From assembly GCF_900115555.1 (NCBI RefSeq), contig NZ_FOWX01000004.1, forward strand, positions 125,878-189,877: a DNA stretch of 64,000 nucleotides. The letters run 5' to 3'. A program made the translations under genes and the position numbers. Positions 37,031 to 46,384 of this stretch are shown piece by piece; position 1 is the first letter of the stretch, and the number at the start of each line of letters is the position of its first letter. Under the pieces are notes generated by a model. That model saw only the letters and a list, made by a program, of their open reading frames with translations. It did no database searches and was not told the DNA's origin. Source of the DNA: Pseudomonas borbori. Lineage in GTDB: Bacteria; Pseudomonadota; Gammaproteobacteria; Pseudomonadales; Pseudomonadaceae.

Positions 37031-38599
37031 CTAGCTGTTGGCTTCAGTCTTCAATGGTGGTGTATCGGCCGCTTCGGGCGGCGTCGAGCCGTTGGTTTGC
37101 GGGCGTTCGCGCTTCCATTGCAGGACGATCAGGATCAGGGTCGGCACCCCCAGCAGGGCGGTGATGATAAAGAACTGCTCATAGCCGAGTTTCTCCACCA
37201 TGACCCCGGAATAGCCGCCGATCAGCCGCGGCAACAGGAGCATGATCGAGCTGAGCAGGGCGTATTGGGTGGCGGAGAACTGCAGGTTGGTCAGGCTCGA
37301 CAGGTAGGCGACGAACGCCGCCGTGGCCAGGCCGGCGCTGAAATTATCGGCGGAGATGGTGACGATCAGCATCTGCAGGTCGGCGCCCATGCTCACCAGC
37401 AGCATGAACAGCAGGTTGGTCGCCGCCGAGGCGACGCCGCCGATGAACAGGATCGGCAGGATGCCGAAGCGCACGATCAGCAGGCCGCCGATGCCGGCGC
37501 CGAGCAGGGTCATGACCAGGCCGAACAGCTTGCTGACGCTGGCGATCTGGTCCTTGGTAAAGCCCTGGTCGATGTAGAACACGTTGGCCATCACGCCCAT
37601 CACCGTGTCCGACATGCGGTAGCTAGCGATCAGCCCCAGCAGCAGGAAGGCTTGCCAGCGGTAGCGGACGATGAAGTCGTTGACCGGGGTCAGCACCGGC
37701 GCCAGGCCGCGGCGGCCCATGCGCGACAGGCACAGGGTGGTGAGGATGGTGTAGAGCAGGGCACGCAGGAAGGCACGGTCTTCCAGCAGCAGGTCGAGCA
37801 GGCTGGCTTCGCCGCGCACCAGGCTGGCGAAATCGGTGTGGTAGAACTGGGTCAGCATCGCCGGCACCGAGACCAGCAGCACGATCAGCACCAGCACCGA
37901 CGCGATCTGGTGGCTGAAACCGTAGAGCGCGGCAGCCAGCTGGGTCTGCAGCGGCACCGCCGGTTCGCGCATCCACAGGCTGGTGAGCAGGCCCGGCAGC
38001 ATCAGCAGGGCGAATACCAGGTAGGTGCCGGCCCAGGCGCTGTGCTGGTAGAGCTGCACGGTGGAGCCGAAACCCTCGGCGAAATACAGGGCGCCGGCGG
38101 TGGCCAGCAGCGCCGCGACCCGGTAGCCGGCCATGTAGCTGGCGGCCAGGGCGGCCTGGCGGGTGTCTTCGGCGATTTCCAGGCGGTAGGCATCGATGGC
38201 GATGTCCTGGGTGGCGGAGGCGAAGGCCACCAGTACCGCCAGGGAAATCAGCCAGGTCAGTTTGGTCTGCGGGTCGCACAGCGCCATGCCGGCCAGGCCG
38301 ATGGCAATCAGCACCTGGGCCAGGACCAGCCAGGAGCGGCGCCGGCCGAGCCTGCCGAGCAGCGGCAGGCGCCATTGGTCGAGCAGGGGCGACCAGACCC
38401 ATTTGAAGGCGTAGGCCAGGCCGATCAGGCTGGCGAAGCCGATGGTTTCGCGCGCCACCCCCGCTTCGCGCAGCCACACGGAAAGGGTGGAGAACACCAG
38501 CATATAGGGCAGGCCGGCGGCGAACCCGAGGAGCAACAGCACCAGCGTGGAGGGGCTGGAATAGGCGGCGAGGGCTTCGCGCCAGCTTTTACGGGGCAT
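37031..38599 (-). CDS. ampG: Muropeptide transporter AmpG
   Basis: A 522-residue major facilitator permease importing anhydromuropeptides across the inner membrane for cell-wall recycling, which feeds signals for beta-lactamase induction. About 12-14 TM segments are visible. The N-terminus (STLVLLLLGFAAGLPYMLVF, VWLREAGVARETIGF, KWVWSPLLDQ) is typical AmpG, as is VAFASATQDIAIDAYRLE. I start at 38599 (MPRKSWREALAAYSSPS), because the upstream in-frame extension has no membrane or family character. No ampD or ampR is nearby. Confidence 0.93.
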   Translation of the reverse strand: MPRKSWREALAAYSSPSTLVLLLLGFAAGLPYMLVFSTLSVWLREAGVARETIGFASLIGLAYAFKWVWSPLLDQWRLPLLGRLGRRRSWLVLAQVLIAIGLAGMALCDPQTKLTWLISLAVLVAFASATQDIAIDAYRLEIAEDTRQAALAASYMAGYRVAALLATAGALYFAEGFGSTVQLYQHSAWAGTYLVFALLMLPGLLTSLWMREPAVPLQTQLAAALYGFSHQIASVLVLIVLLVSVPAMLTQFYHTDFASLVRGEASLLDLLLEDRAFLRALLYTILTTLCLSRMGRRGLAPVLTPVNDFIVRYRWQAFLLLGLIASYRMSDTVMGVMANVFYIDQGFTKDQIASVSKLFGLVMTLLGAGIGGLLIVRFGILPILFIGGVASAATNLLFMLLVSMGADLQMLIVTISADNFSAGLATAAFVAYLSSLTNLQFSATQYALLSSIMLLLPRLIGGYSGVMVEKLGYEQFFIITALLGVPTLILIVLQWKRERPQTNGSTPPEAADTPPLKTEANS

Positions 38600-38645
38600 T
38601 GAGCGGGTTTCTGTCTGCAGGGGGAAAATGGATTCAGGGCGCACT

Positions 38646-39038
38646 CTAACCGCTGTGCTCCATTGGGCGCCAGCCGTGCCGTCGGATATCCACCCGGTCA
38701 TTGACCACCAGCACGCCTTCGGCGCGCAGGCGCGCCCGTTGCTCTGCGCCGGAGACACTGCCCGCCGGCAGGCTCAGGCGGCCGCTGGCGGCGATCACCC
38801 GATGCCAGGGTAGCGTCGAGCCTTGCGGCAACTGGCTGAGGCTGCGTCCTACCCAGCGCGCGGCGCGGCCCAGGCCGGCCAGCTCGGCCAGTTGGCCATA
38901 GCTGACCACCTTGCCCGCCGGAACTTGTGCAAGGGTCAGATAAAGCGCCTCGCGGCGTGCTTGCTGGCTTGCCGCTGGCAGGGGCGAAGCGGCATGCTTG
39001 GCAGCCTTGCCCTGACCCGTTGGTTGTCGACTGACCAT
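38646..39038 (-). CDS. Alkyltransferase-like protein (ATL)
   Basis: A 130-residue protein of the O6-alkylguanine-DNA alkyltransferase C-terminal fold, with DNA-binding helix region VVSYGQLAELAGLGRAARWV and active-site loop GSTLPWHRVIAASG. Tryptophan occupies the place of the nucleophilic cysteine of PCHRV, so it cannot dealkylate by suicide transfer. ATLs instead flag O6-alkylguanine for nucleotide excision repair. The ATG at 39038 overlaps the ATG of the divergent DUF481 gene in a CATG, so one of the two real starts may be internal. Confidence 0.88.
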   Translation of the reverse strand: MVSRQPTGQGKAAKHAASPLPAASQQARREALYLTLAQVPAGKVVSYGQLAELAGLGRAARWVGRSLSQLPQGSTLPWHRVIAASGRLSLPAGSVSGAEQRARLRAEGVLVVNDRVDIRRHGWRPMEHSG

Positions 39039-40050
39039 GCTGCTGCGCATCCTGCTGTTAACTGCATTCGTGGGGTTGGCCTTACCGGTGTCGGCGGACA
39101 CGGTCTGGCTGAATAATGGCGACCGCCTGAGCGGTGACATCCTGCTGCTCGACGGCGGCAAGCTGGCGTTGAAAACCCGCTATGCCGGCCAGGTGCTGAT
39201 CGACTGGAAGGATATCGATACCTTGCGTTCGGACAAACCCCTGTTGCTGCGTCGCCAGGGCCAGGGAGTGGACAGCAAGCGCAGCGAGCACAGCCAACAG
39301 TTGGCCGCGGCAGGCAAAGGCATGGTGCGGGTCATCGATGCGACCAGCCGGACCGTGCCGCTGGCCAGTATTACCCGCCTGGTGCCGCCACGGCCGGTGC
39401 TGCAAGATCGGCTGTGGGAGGGCAATCTCGACGCCAAGCTGGACATGGAGCGCAACGAGGATGACTCCGATGAATGGAAGCTCAAGGGCAACACCCGGGT
39501 CGAGCATGGTCGCTGGCGGCATGTCCTGACCGGCGATCTGGAACACGAGATCAAGAACGGCAGCAAGGTCGACGATAACTGGAAGCTGGAGTACGACCTC
39601 GACCGCTTCCTCAGCGAGCACTGGTTCTGGCGCGTCGGCGGCGAGCAGCAGGAAGACCAGTTCGAGTTCGTCACCCGCCTGCAGATGATCGGCAGCGGGC
39701 CCGGTTATCGCTTCTGGGATGACGAGTTGGGCCGCTTCGACCTGATCGGCCAGTTCAATCGTGTTCACTTCGATACGACTGCCGGAGATCTGGCATTCGA
39801 CACTTTTTCCATGGAGTGGGACTACAAGCGCCTGCTGTGGGGCACCCGTCTGGAGTTCTACAGCAACGCCGAACTGCATATCCCCGAAATCGCTGAAGTC
39901 GACTATGTACTCGACAGCGAGTTCGGCCTGCGCTACCGGCTCAACAGCTGGGCTCGCCTGTCGCTGTTGTACGAACTGGATCAGATCCGTGGCCTGGGGC
40001 GCACCTCATCCGAACGCCACTATCTGATGGGCATCGGCTTCGGCTGGTGA
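39037..40050 (+). CDS. DUF481 (YdiY-like) outer-membrane protein, copy 1
   Basis: A 337-residue protein with a signal peptide at about 1-20 (LLRILLLTAFVGLALPVSA). It begins with DTVWLNNGDRLSGDILLLDG, the conserved lead-in, followed by a repeated amphipathic beta pattern ending in GFGW, the typical DUF481 barrel with a terminal aromatic. Function unknown in general; the E. coli homologue YdiY is acid-inducible. It is 129 bp upstream of a paralogue in the same direction. Confidence 0.85.
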   Translation: MLLRILLLTAFVGLALPVSADTVWLNNGDRLSGDILLLDGGKLALKTRYAGQVLIDWKDIDTLRSDKPLLLRRQGQGVDSKRSEHSQQLAAAGKGMVRVIDATSRTVPLASITRLVPPRPVLQDRLWEGNLDAKLDMERNEDDSDEWKLKGNTRVEHGRWRHVLTGDLEHEIKNGSKVDDNWKLEYDLDRFLSEHWFWRVGGEQQEDQFEFVTRLQMIGSGPGYRFWDDELGRFDLIGQFNRVHFDTTAGDLAFDTFSMEWDYKRLLWGTRLEFYSNAELHIPEIAEVDYVLDSEFGLRYRLNSWARLSLLYELDQIRGLGRTSSERHYLMGIGFGW

Positions 40051-40179
40051 GGCCGTGTCGGTATGACGCCGGTCGTCTGGCGTGAACTCCGACTGATTCC
40101 GACGGTCAGTCCTTGTTCAGTGTCCGGGCTTGCGCATAATGCCCGGCTTTTATTCAATCAGAGCCGTTCAAGCCCGCTT

Positions 40180-41184
40180 ATGATTTCCAGAACCTTGCTA
40201 TGCCTGGCCCTTTCGGCAGCCACCAGCCCTCTGCTGGCCGATACCGTGTGGTTGAAAAACGGCGATCGGCTGAGCGGCACCATCAAATTCTTCGAGGGCA
40301 AGAAGCTGCTCCTGGAAACCGATTACGGCGGTGCTATTGCCCTGGATTGGAAGAAGATCGCCACCCTGGAGAGCGACCAGGAATTGCTGATCAAGGAAGG
40401 CAAGATGACCGGTGAGCGGGCCAAGGCCCTGTTGGCCGCCGAGCAGGGCAAGGTCACCTTGGCCAATGGCGAAGGACCGAGAACCATCGAGCTGGCGAGT
40501 ATCGAGCGGATCATGAAGCCCAAGCCGCTGGTCGAGGACCTGACCTGGAAGGGCAATATCGACGCGGCGCTGGACTACAAACGCGCCGAAACCGACACCG
40601 ATGACTATGACATCGACCTGAAAACCCAGGCCCGTCATGGCCTGTGGCGACACAATGCCGAAGCCGGCTACGACCGCGAGTACCAGGACGGTGTGGTGGC
40701 CACGGACAACTGGGGTGCCGAATACGCCCTTGACCGCTTTCTCGACGAGCACTGGTTCTGGCAGGGGCGGCTCGAGTACAAGCGCGATCAGGTCGAGGAT
40801 CTGGCCCGGCAGCGCACCCTCGGTACCGGTCCGGGTTACCAGTTCTGGGATAACGAGCTGGGCGCGTTCTCGGTAGCCGGCCTGCTCAACCGCACCGACT
40901 ACCTGTATGCCAATGGCGAGAAGGACAACTTCTATGCCGTGAGCGCGAAGTGGGACTACAACCGCTACCTGGTCGGCAAGAGCGTCGAGCTGTTCAGCAA
41001 TGGCGAGGTCGGCAAGCCGCTGGCCAATGTCGCCGATTACACCCTGGATGCCGCGGTGGGCCTGCGCTACAAGGTCACCGACTGGGCTTCGTTGAACATG
41101 AAGGCCGAGAAGGACCTGGTCAGTGGCTCGGAAGGCGAGCTGGACGAGACCCACTACAGCCTGGGCTTTGGCGTCGGCTGGTAA
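40180..41184 (+). CDS. DUF481 (YdiY-like) outer-membrane protein, copy 2
   Basis: A 334-residue paralogue of the preceding gene with a signal peptide (SRTLLCLALSAATSPLLA) and DTVWLKNGDRLSGTIKFFEG directly after it. The beta pattern and GFGVGW ending match. Differences are spread through the barrel (for example EYALDRFLDEHWFWQGRLEY against the copy 1 version), which indicates an old duplication. I start at 40180 for the signal peptide; the earlier in-frame ATG at 40063 adds an implausible leader. Confidence 0.85.
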   Translation: MISRTLLCLALSAATSPLLADTVWLKNGDRLSGTIKFFEGKKLLLETDYGGAIALDWKKIATLESDQELLIKEGKMTGERAKALLAAEQGKVTLANGEGPRTIELASIERIMKPKPLVEDLTWKGNIDAALDYKRAETDTDDYDIDLKTQARHGLWRHNAEAGYDREYQDGVVATDNWGAEYALDRFLDEHWFWQGRLEYKRDQVEDLARQRTLGTGPGYQFWDNELGAFSVAGLLNRTDYLYANGEKDNFYAVSAKWDYNRYLVGKSVELFSNGEVGKPLANVADYTLDAAVGLRYKVTDWASLNMKAEKDLVSGSEGELDETHYSLGFGVGW

Positions 41185-41346
41185 ATCGTTCCCGGCCAGC
41201 GTCAGGCGCAATGAGCACGCCCCGCCCATGCCCTGCAATGCCGTTCACTTCAAGCCACTAAGCGGCATTTTTCCAGCCCCTGCTCCGAACAGAATGCGGC
41301 CAAGCCCCACAGGCACGACGATGATCGGAACCAGAGGAGGCCAGCC

Positions 41347-41526
41347 ATGTGCGACCTGAATCGAAGCGCTTTGCAGAAGTACACCGACATGGCAGTTGAA
41401 AAACCAGAAATCGATACGCTGATTGATGCTGCCGGTCAGGCAGGTGTGGCCATGAGCAAACTCGGGGTGCACCTGATCCTGGGCGCAATCGTATCGCCTG
41501 CGGTTCGATTCTGCCTGGTAGCCTGA
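41347..41526 (+). CDS. Small 59-residue protein with strong ribosome binding site
   Basis: The frame reads MCDLNRSALQKYTDMAVEKP, then a run rich in small and hydrophobic residues (GVHLILGAIVSPAVRFCLVA), ending at TGA. AGGAGG at 41335-41340 is 6 bases before the ATG, an ideal spacing. It lies between the DUF481 pair and the divergent-strand DUF2950 gene, with no overlapping competitor. The C-terminal 30 residues are moderately hydrophobic and might insert in or lie along the membrane. I recognise no family. The case rests on start context and frame length only. Confidence 0.55.
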   Translation: MCDLNRSALQKYTDMAVEKPEIDTLIDAAGQAGVAMSKLGVHLILGAIVSPAVRFCLVA

Positions 41527-41564
41527 CGGGCTTGACCGTCCGCTGATGCGGGCCCGGCTGGCGC

Positions 41565-42455
41565 TCAGGGCGCTGCCGGCTCCTCGACCACGTGCCAGCC
41601 GCTGTCCGGGTCGAACAGGGTCATGGCTTTGGCCTGCTGGTCGCCGTCCGGGCCTATATCGCTCTCGAACACCTGCCCTTCGTGACTGATCATGAAACTC
41701 ATCACCCCGCTGTCGCCATAGTCAGCCGGCCAGGCGATCAGGGCGAAGCCGCGGCTCATGTTGTCGCCGAGCATGTAGTTGTAGGCGCCACCGGGCGCCG
41801 ACTGGCCCTGGGCGTTGAGGATGCGGTAGTGGTAGCCGTGCCATTCGCCGTCCGGCAGCTCGTCGCCGAACAGCGGGCCGAGCGGGCTTTGCTCGAGGCC
41901 CGGTTCCTCGGGCCAGTAGAGCCCGTCGTAGTGGCCGTCGCTGCTCATGAACTGCTGCGCGTACTCCAGCACGCCATCGCCGTCGCGGTCGACCTCGGCA
42001 TAGTCCATCTGCGCATCGTGGTAGGCGCGCACCGCCTCCATCGCGGCCAGCTCGTTGCGGCCAATGCGCCGCGCGCGAATCTCCTCGCCGCCGGCCTTGG
42101 TGTCGAAGCGCCAGCCGTCCTGGCTCTGGAGCAGCGGCAGGGGGAAGGTCAAGGGCGTGTTGCCGACCACCAGGTGCGCGCGATCTGGTGCAGCCGTCTG
42201 GATCACATGTTTCTCGCGGTAGAGAGCGAGGAAGGCGTCGACATCCTTGCGCTCGATGTTGTCGGTCGGAATATAGTTTTGCCAGTCATCGCCAAGCAGC
42301 GCGGCGAGGCGCACGGGGTCGCCCTGTTCGGTACCCAGGGCGCCGATCAGCGCCTCGACGGCAGCAGCCGGGCTGGGATAGGCCTGCTGGGCGTGGACGT
42401 CCAGGGCCAGCAGGGGCAGCAGTGCGGGCAGGAGCATGCGGAATATGGGGTACAT
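41565..42455 (-). CDS. DUF2950 secreted protein
   Basis: A 296-residue protein with a signal peptide at about 1-23 (FRMLLPALLPLLALDVHAQQ). Conserved DUF2950-like stretches are SPAAAVEALIGALGTEQGDP, MEAVRAYHDAQMDYAEVDRD, GYHYRILNAQGQSAPGGAYN and FALIAWPADYGDSGVMSFM. The family is usually encoded beside DUF3300 genes, as here (the DUF3300 gene stops 13 bp upstream). Function unknown. The start at 42455 matches the signal peptide; a long N-terminal in-frame extension reads as GC-rich noise. Confidence 0.85.
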   Translation of the reverse strand: MYPIFRMLLPALLPLLALDVHAQQAYPSPAAAVEALIGALGTEQGDPVRLAALLGDDWQNYIPTDNIERKDVDAFLALYREKHVIQTAAPDRAHLVVGNTPLTFPLPLLQSQDGWRFDTKAGGEEIRARRIGRNELAAMEAVRAYHDAQMDYAEVDRDGDGVLEYAQQFMSSDGHYDGLYWPEEPGLEQSPLGPLFGDELPDGEWHGYHYRILNAQGQSAPGGAYNYMLGDNMSRGFALIAWPADYGDSGVMSFMISHEGQVFESDIGPDGDQQAKAMTLFDPDSGWHVVEEPAAP

Positions 42456-42468
42456 GGCGAGCCTCCGT

Positions 42469-43857
42469 TCAGCGCCGACGGGCGCCACCTCTGGACGATG
42501 AGCGAGCAGGGCGCTGAACCGGCCGGCTGCTACTCGTCGCGCGTGGCCGGCTGGCGGCGGCCCGGCTGGCTTCGCCGCGGTTGACCTGGACCCGTGACTG
42601 CGCGGGGTTGCGGGCGCCGGCGAAGGCATTGTCGCGCGTGCGCGGCGTGCTGGCGTGCTGCTGGCGCGCCTGCTGGCGGGCCTGGGTGTTGCTTGGCCGG
42701 CCCTGGCGCGGTTGAGCACCGGCCTGGGCGCGTTGCGGTTGGTTGCGCAGATCGCGGTCGGCGACCCGGGCGCGCTCGCGCGCCTCGCGGTTGCTGGTGG
42801 CCGGCGCATCGATGCCGCGCTCCGTCAGGCTCTGGCGAGCGCGCTCGCGCTCGCGCTCGGTGGCGCGCGCCGGATCGCGGCCGCGCAGGTCATTGCGCTG
42901 TTCGCTGCCGGGCAGGCGCTGGCCGTACTGTTCGCGGCTGGCCCGGTCACGGTAGGGCACACCGTCGCGATTGACCGCGTTGTGCTGCCATTTGTTCTGG
43001 TTGGCGTTGATCTGCCGGTTGCTGTTGATGTTGTTGTAGCGGTTGACGTCGATGTCGACGTCGCCGCGGCCCCAGTTGCAGTCGCCCCACAGCGAATCGA
43101 TGATCGCCACGCCGGCGGCGAAACCCAGACCGGCGACCAGCGCGGAGCCGAAGTAGGAGCCCGGTGGTGGCGGGTAATACGCCGGCGGATAGGACGGATA
43201 GGGCCAACTGCCGTAGACCACGGTCGGGTTGTAGCTGGGCACGTAGATGACCTGCGGGTCGGCCGGCTCGATGCTGATGGTCTGACTGCTGGCTGGCTGT
43301 ACCACCGTGGTCGTGCTGGCGGGTTCTGCCGGCTGCACGATGACCGTTTGCTGCTCGTTGGACTCGAGGTTGCCGGCGGCCTGTGCCTTCTGGCGCAGGC
43401 GCTGCACCGAGTCCATCACCGCGTCGGGCTGGGCGAGGAAGGCATCGCCGACACGCTGCACCCAGGCCGGGTCCTGGCCCAGGGTGACCAGTACCGCCGG
43501 GAAGGCGACCAGCGACTGCACGCTCGGGTCCCAGGGCTGGTCCGCCACCTGGCGCACGGCGTCGTCACCGCTGGCGTCCGGGTGCGCCTTGGACCAGGCC
43601 ACGGCGTCGGCGACGTTGCCAGGGTAGGTCGAGGCCATCAGCACCTGGGCCAGCAGGGCGTCCGGATACAGCGCCAGAGGCGCCATCATCTGGTCGAGTT
43701 CCTCGGCGAGGAACACGCCTTCGCCCGGCTCCGTGGCGGCAGACACGCCAGCGGATGCGGGCGCGGTCTGCGCAGCGGAGTGGACGTCCCGGTCCGGCCA
43801 ACCGGCGAGCGCCAGCCAGGCAAGCAGGGCTAGGCTGAGACGACGACAACTAGGCAT
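42469..43857 (-). CDS. DUF3300 secreted protein
   Basis: A 462-residue protein with a signal peptide (RRLSLALLAWLALAG) followed by the conserved DUF3300 N-terminal block (LDQMMAPLALYPDALLAQVL, MASTYPGNVADAVAW). The C-terminal half is low in complexity: YNPTVVYGSWPYPSYPPAYY, a glycine/alanine membrane-like segment (GLGFAAGVAIIDSLWG), Asn-rich and then Arg/Gln/Ala-rich repeats (RDPARATERERERARQ). It is probably an envelope-associated protein of unknown role, in an operon with DUF2950. Confidence 0.85.
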   Translation of the reverse strand: MPSCRRLSLALLAWLALAGWPDRDVHSAAQTAPASAGVSAATEPGEGVFLAEELDQMMAPLALYPDALLAQVLMASTYPGNVADAVAWSKAHPDASGDDAVRQVADQPWDPSVQSLVAFPAVLVTLGQDPAWVQRVGDAFLAQPDAVMDSVQRLRQKAQAAGNLESNEQQTVIVQPAEPASTTTVVQPASSQTISIEPADPQVIYVPSYNPTVVYGSWPYPSYPPAYYPPPPGSYFGSALVAGLGFAAGVAIIDSLWGDCNWGRGDVDIDVNRYNNINSNRQINANQNKWQHNAVNRDGVPYRDRASREQYGQRLPGSEQRNDLRGRDPARATERERERARQSLTERGIDAPATSNREARERARVADRDLRNQPQRAQAGAQPRQGRPSNTQARQQARQQHASTPRTRDNAFAGARNPAQSRVQVNRGEASRAAASRPRATSSSRPVQRPARSSSRGGARRR

Positions 43858-44502
43858 GACGCTTCTCCTCACAAAGGAAAGCGGGGGCTGAACACTGGGG
43901 CAGGGTGACCACGGCCAGCAACTGACCGCTAGCCAAGAAAGCATAGGTGGTTTTTCTGAGGACGCTGGGGGCAGGTGGATTATTCGGCGCTCGGCTACCG
44001 CGGCCTGCTGGATCCGCACCACCGCCAAAGCTGCGCCCCCGATTTGCGCACAAGTTGGCCATTGGCAGAGAATGCTATTGGGCTTTCTATCGATGCCTAA
44101 CCCGGTTGCCTTGAACAAATAAGTGGCTGCAATCGACCCCATATATAGACGCTCGGCCTCATCAATAGGGTGGCCACCGATTGTTTTTGGCACGCGGCAT
44201 CCCTTCCCTTAGCACACGAATTTGGATGCCAAAATTCGCTTTTTAAGCGGTTGTGTGCTCGATATTTCTCTATTTTGTTCTCTTCAGTCAGGCGGCTACG
44301 TGGGGCCGACCCTCTTCGCCCGTATCGCCAGGGTAGCCTGCGGCCCCGGCAGCATGGCGCAGGGGCAGCAGGCGCACGAGTTCGTCAGCCAGTCCCTGCT
44401 GGATGGCTGCGATACGCTGCTGGAACGGCTGCTGGAGTGACCTGGCTTGCGCCCCGGGCGCAGTGAAACGCCGGCCGGAGTGCTCCGGCCGGCGCTGGCG
44501 CG
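43858..44502. other. Gap between DUF3300 and oprD genes
   Basis: A 645-bp interval with no confident gene. The frame ending LLDGCDTLLERLLE at about 44440 (plus strand) has plausible coding texture from about 44300 and may be the 3' end of a decayed gene; no family is recognised. On the minus strand, a frame extending upstream of DUF3300 (about 43858-44193) has no domain evidence. The left part should contain the DUF3300 promoter. Confidence 0.35.
44469..44494 (-). terminator. Terminator-like hairpin after oprD
   Basis: CGCCGGCCGGA pairs perfectly with TCCGGCCGGCG across four bases. On the minus strand it is followed by TTTCAC, a weak T-run, 9 bp downstream of the oprD stop. Confidence 0.7.
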
Positions 44503-45825
44503 TCAGAAGATGTCGTAGGGGTATTCGAGGATCACACGAACCTGATCGGCATCGCCGTCCCAGCTGTCATCGCCGCCAGAGATGCGGTGAGTCGCCCAGC
44601 GTACGCGGGTGGAGAGGTTCTTGGCCGGGCCGCTCTGCACCACGTACTTGATGTCGACGTCGCGCTCCCAATGCTCTTCGCCGTCGGCGGTGGCGTAGTA
44701 GCTATAGGCGCCGTTGCCCACGTCGCTGCCGTCGATGTCGGTGCCCTTGATGTAACGAACACCGAAGGTCAGGCCAGGCACGCCGTAGCTGGCGAAGTCC
44801 AAGTTGTAGAACGCGCCGTAGGACTTCTCGTTCGGGCCGTTGAAGTCCACCAGCTGCGAGGAGTTGGCAAGGTAGATGGAGTCGTGGAAGGTGCCCGGAC
44901 CGAGGCCGAGGTAGTCGAACGGCTGGTCACCGTCGATCTCCTGGTAAGTCACCTTGAATGTATGGGCACCAATGGTGTAGGCCGCCGCGAGCGAGTAAGC
45001 GGTGGTATCGATCTCGCCTGCCAGCTTTTTGCCCTCATCATCGGTCTGATAGATGTTGAAGTCGAAGTTGAGGCTCTGGCTATCGCTGAGCGGGTAGCTG
45101 TAGTTGAGGTTGCCGTAGTACTGACGCCAGATATCGGCGTACTCGGAGCCATACAGGCTGGCGCTGAGCTGGTCGGTGATCGAGAAGTTGCCGCCGACGA
45201 AGTCCGCCGTATCGGTACCCACGCCAGCGTAAGCCGCGAAGAAGTCATCGTCACTGTTGGTGCTGTTGAAGTCCTTGGCAGCGGTCAGGTGCGCGGCCTC
45301 CAGGCTCACCCCCTCCAGCTCGTTGCTGGTCAGCCACAGGCCGGTCACGGTGCCCGGCACCAGACGGAGGTCGGAAGCGGCGAACACCGGGTTGTACGGG
45401 CGCAGGTTATTGCCGTACTTCAACTCGGTGTTGGAAATTCGCATCTTGACATTAGCGCCGGCTGAACTGGCGGTGGCGGCGGTGCCATCACCTTCGGGTA
45501 CCAGTACGCCAGCACGGCCAGAGTGCCCCTGACCACCATCGAGCTTAATGATGCCATAGGCGCTGGCGTCGACGCCGAAGCCGACGGTGCCCTGGGTATA
45601 GCCGGAGGTGTAGTCGAGGCGGAAGCCCTGCCCCCACTCGCGGCGATCGACGTCGTCACCGTGGTAGGTGTGGTAGTCGTGGTGCCAGTACATGTTGCGG
45701 GTGAGGAACTTCAGGTGGCTGTCTTCGACGAAGCCCTGGCTTTCGGCCTGATTGGCCATGGCCAGCGGGGCGCTCGTCGAGGCGGCGATGGTCAGTGCCA
45801 GTAGGGTTTTTCTGCTCAATTGCAT
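44503..45825 (-). CDS. OprD-family outer-membrane porin
   Basis: A 440-residue porin with a signal peptide (LSRKTLLALTIAASTSAPLA) and the OprD start motif (QGFVEDSHLKFLTRNMYWHH, RREWGQGFRLDYTSGYTQGT). The alternating beta pattern ends with RVILEYPYDIF, a C-terminal aromatic as expected. OprD/OccD/OccK porins admit small substrates such as amino acids or carboxylates; the substrate group cannot be read here. It is monocistronic with a hairpin after the stop. Confidence 0.92.
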   Translation of the reverse strand: MQLSRKTLLALTIAASTSAPLAMANQAESQGFVEDSHLKFLTRNMYWHHDYHTYHGDDVDRREWGQGFRLDYTSGYTQGTVGFGVDASAYGIIKLDGGQGHSGRAGVLVPEGDGTAATASSAGANVKMRISNTELKYGNNLRPYNPVFAASDLRLVPGTVTGLWLTSNELEGVSLEAAHLTAAKDFNSTNSDDDFFAAYAGVGTDTADFVGGNFSITDQLSASLYGSEYADIWRQYYGNLNYSYPLSDSQSLNFDFNIYQTDDEGKKLAGEIDTTAYSLAAAYTIGAHTFKVTYQEIDGDQPFDYLGLGPGTFHDSIYLANSSQLVDFNGPNEKSYGAFYNLDFASYGVPGLTFGVRYIKGTDIDGSDVGNGAYSYYATADGEEHWERDVDIKYVVQSGPAKNLSTRVRWATHRISGGDDSWDGDADQVRVILEYPYDIF

Positions 45826-46384
45826 TTATTGTTTTCCTTATATGCGGTGAAACATCGTTGGCTGCGGTGAACCGGGCGTCGCATCCTCCTTCTGTCAGGC
45901 GAGGGGGTTGCCGGGCGGTGCGCGATGGCGCCGGAGGAGGCGCCCCCCCCCCCTTTTTGCCTGGCAGGGCAAGGCAAAGGGCCAGCCTACGGATATGGAG
46001 AGGCGGGAATTGGGCGAGAGCGACGGTCAGCGGCCTGAAACCGACCTGCTGCCCTCCGGGAGGCAATGGCCCCGGGTGCAAGAGGCCGGTCAATGGTTGC
46101 GCTGAAGCGGGGGCAGGGGCGTCAAGGCGCGGTCGGGATAGCGTGAATACTCATGAGCGGGCCTCTCATCCCGGCGGCATCCGTCTTGCCGGTGAGCGAC
46201 TTGCCCTCCGGCCGCCGCGCCCCGGAAGCGGGTGAGTCGGCAAAGCGGGGCCCTGCGTTCCTTTAGCTGCTATTTTCACTAACACCGATAAAGGCCGGTT
46301 GCGGGTCGCGCCGTAGCGCCTCAGTGGACGGCGCATCCTGGACGCCGGCGCTATGGCTCTCGACGATTGCAGAGGAGACGCAGC
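45826..46384. other. Gap between oprD and the GFA-family gene
   Basis: A 559-bp stretch with no supported gene. It includes a homopolymer C11T5 (45943-45958), a possible slippage site though not inside a gene, and the divergent promoters. No named operator was recognised. Confidence 0.4.

Noticed and set aside
36797..38602. A 601-residue Gln/Gly/His-rich frame opposite ampG
   Set aside because: Composition is an antisense artefact of the transmembrane coding strand.
44222..44440. Possible gene fragment ending LLDGCDTLLERLLE
   Set aside because: Plausible coding texture but no family, no ribosome binding site and no conserved start, so not called as a gene.
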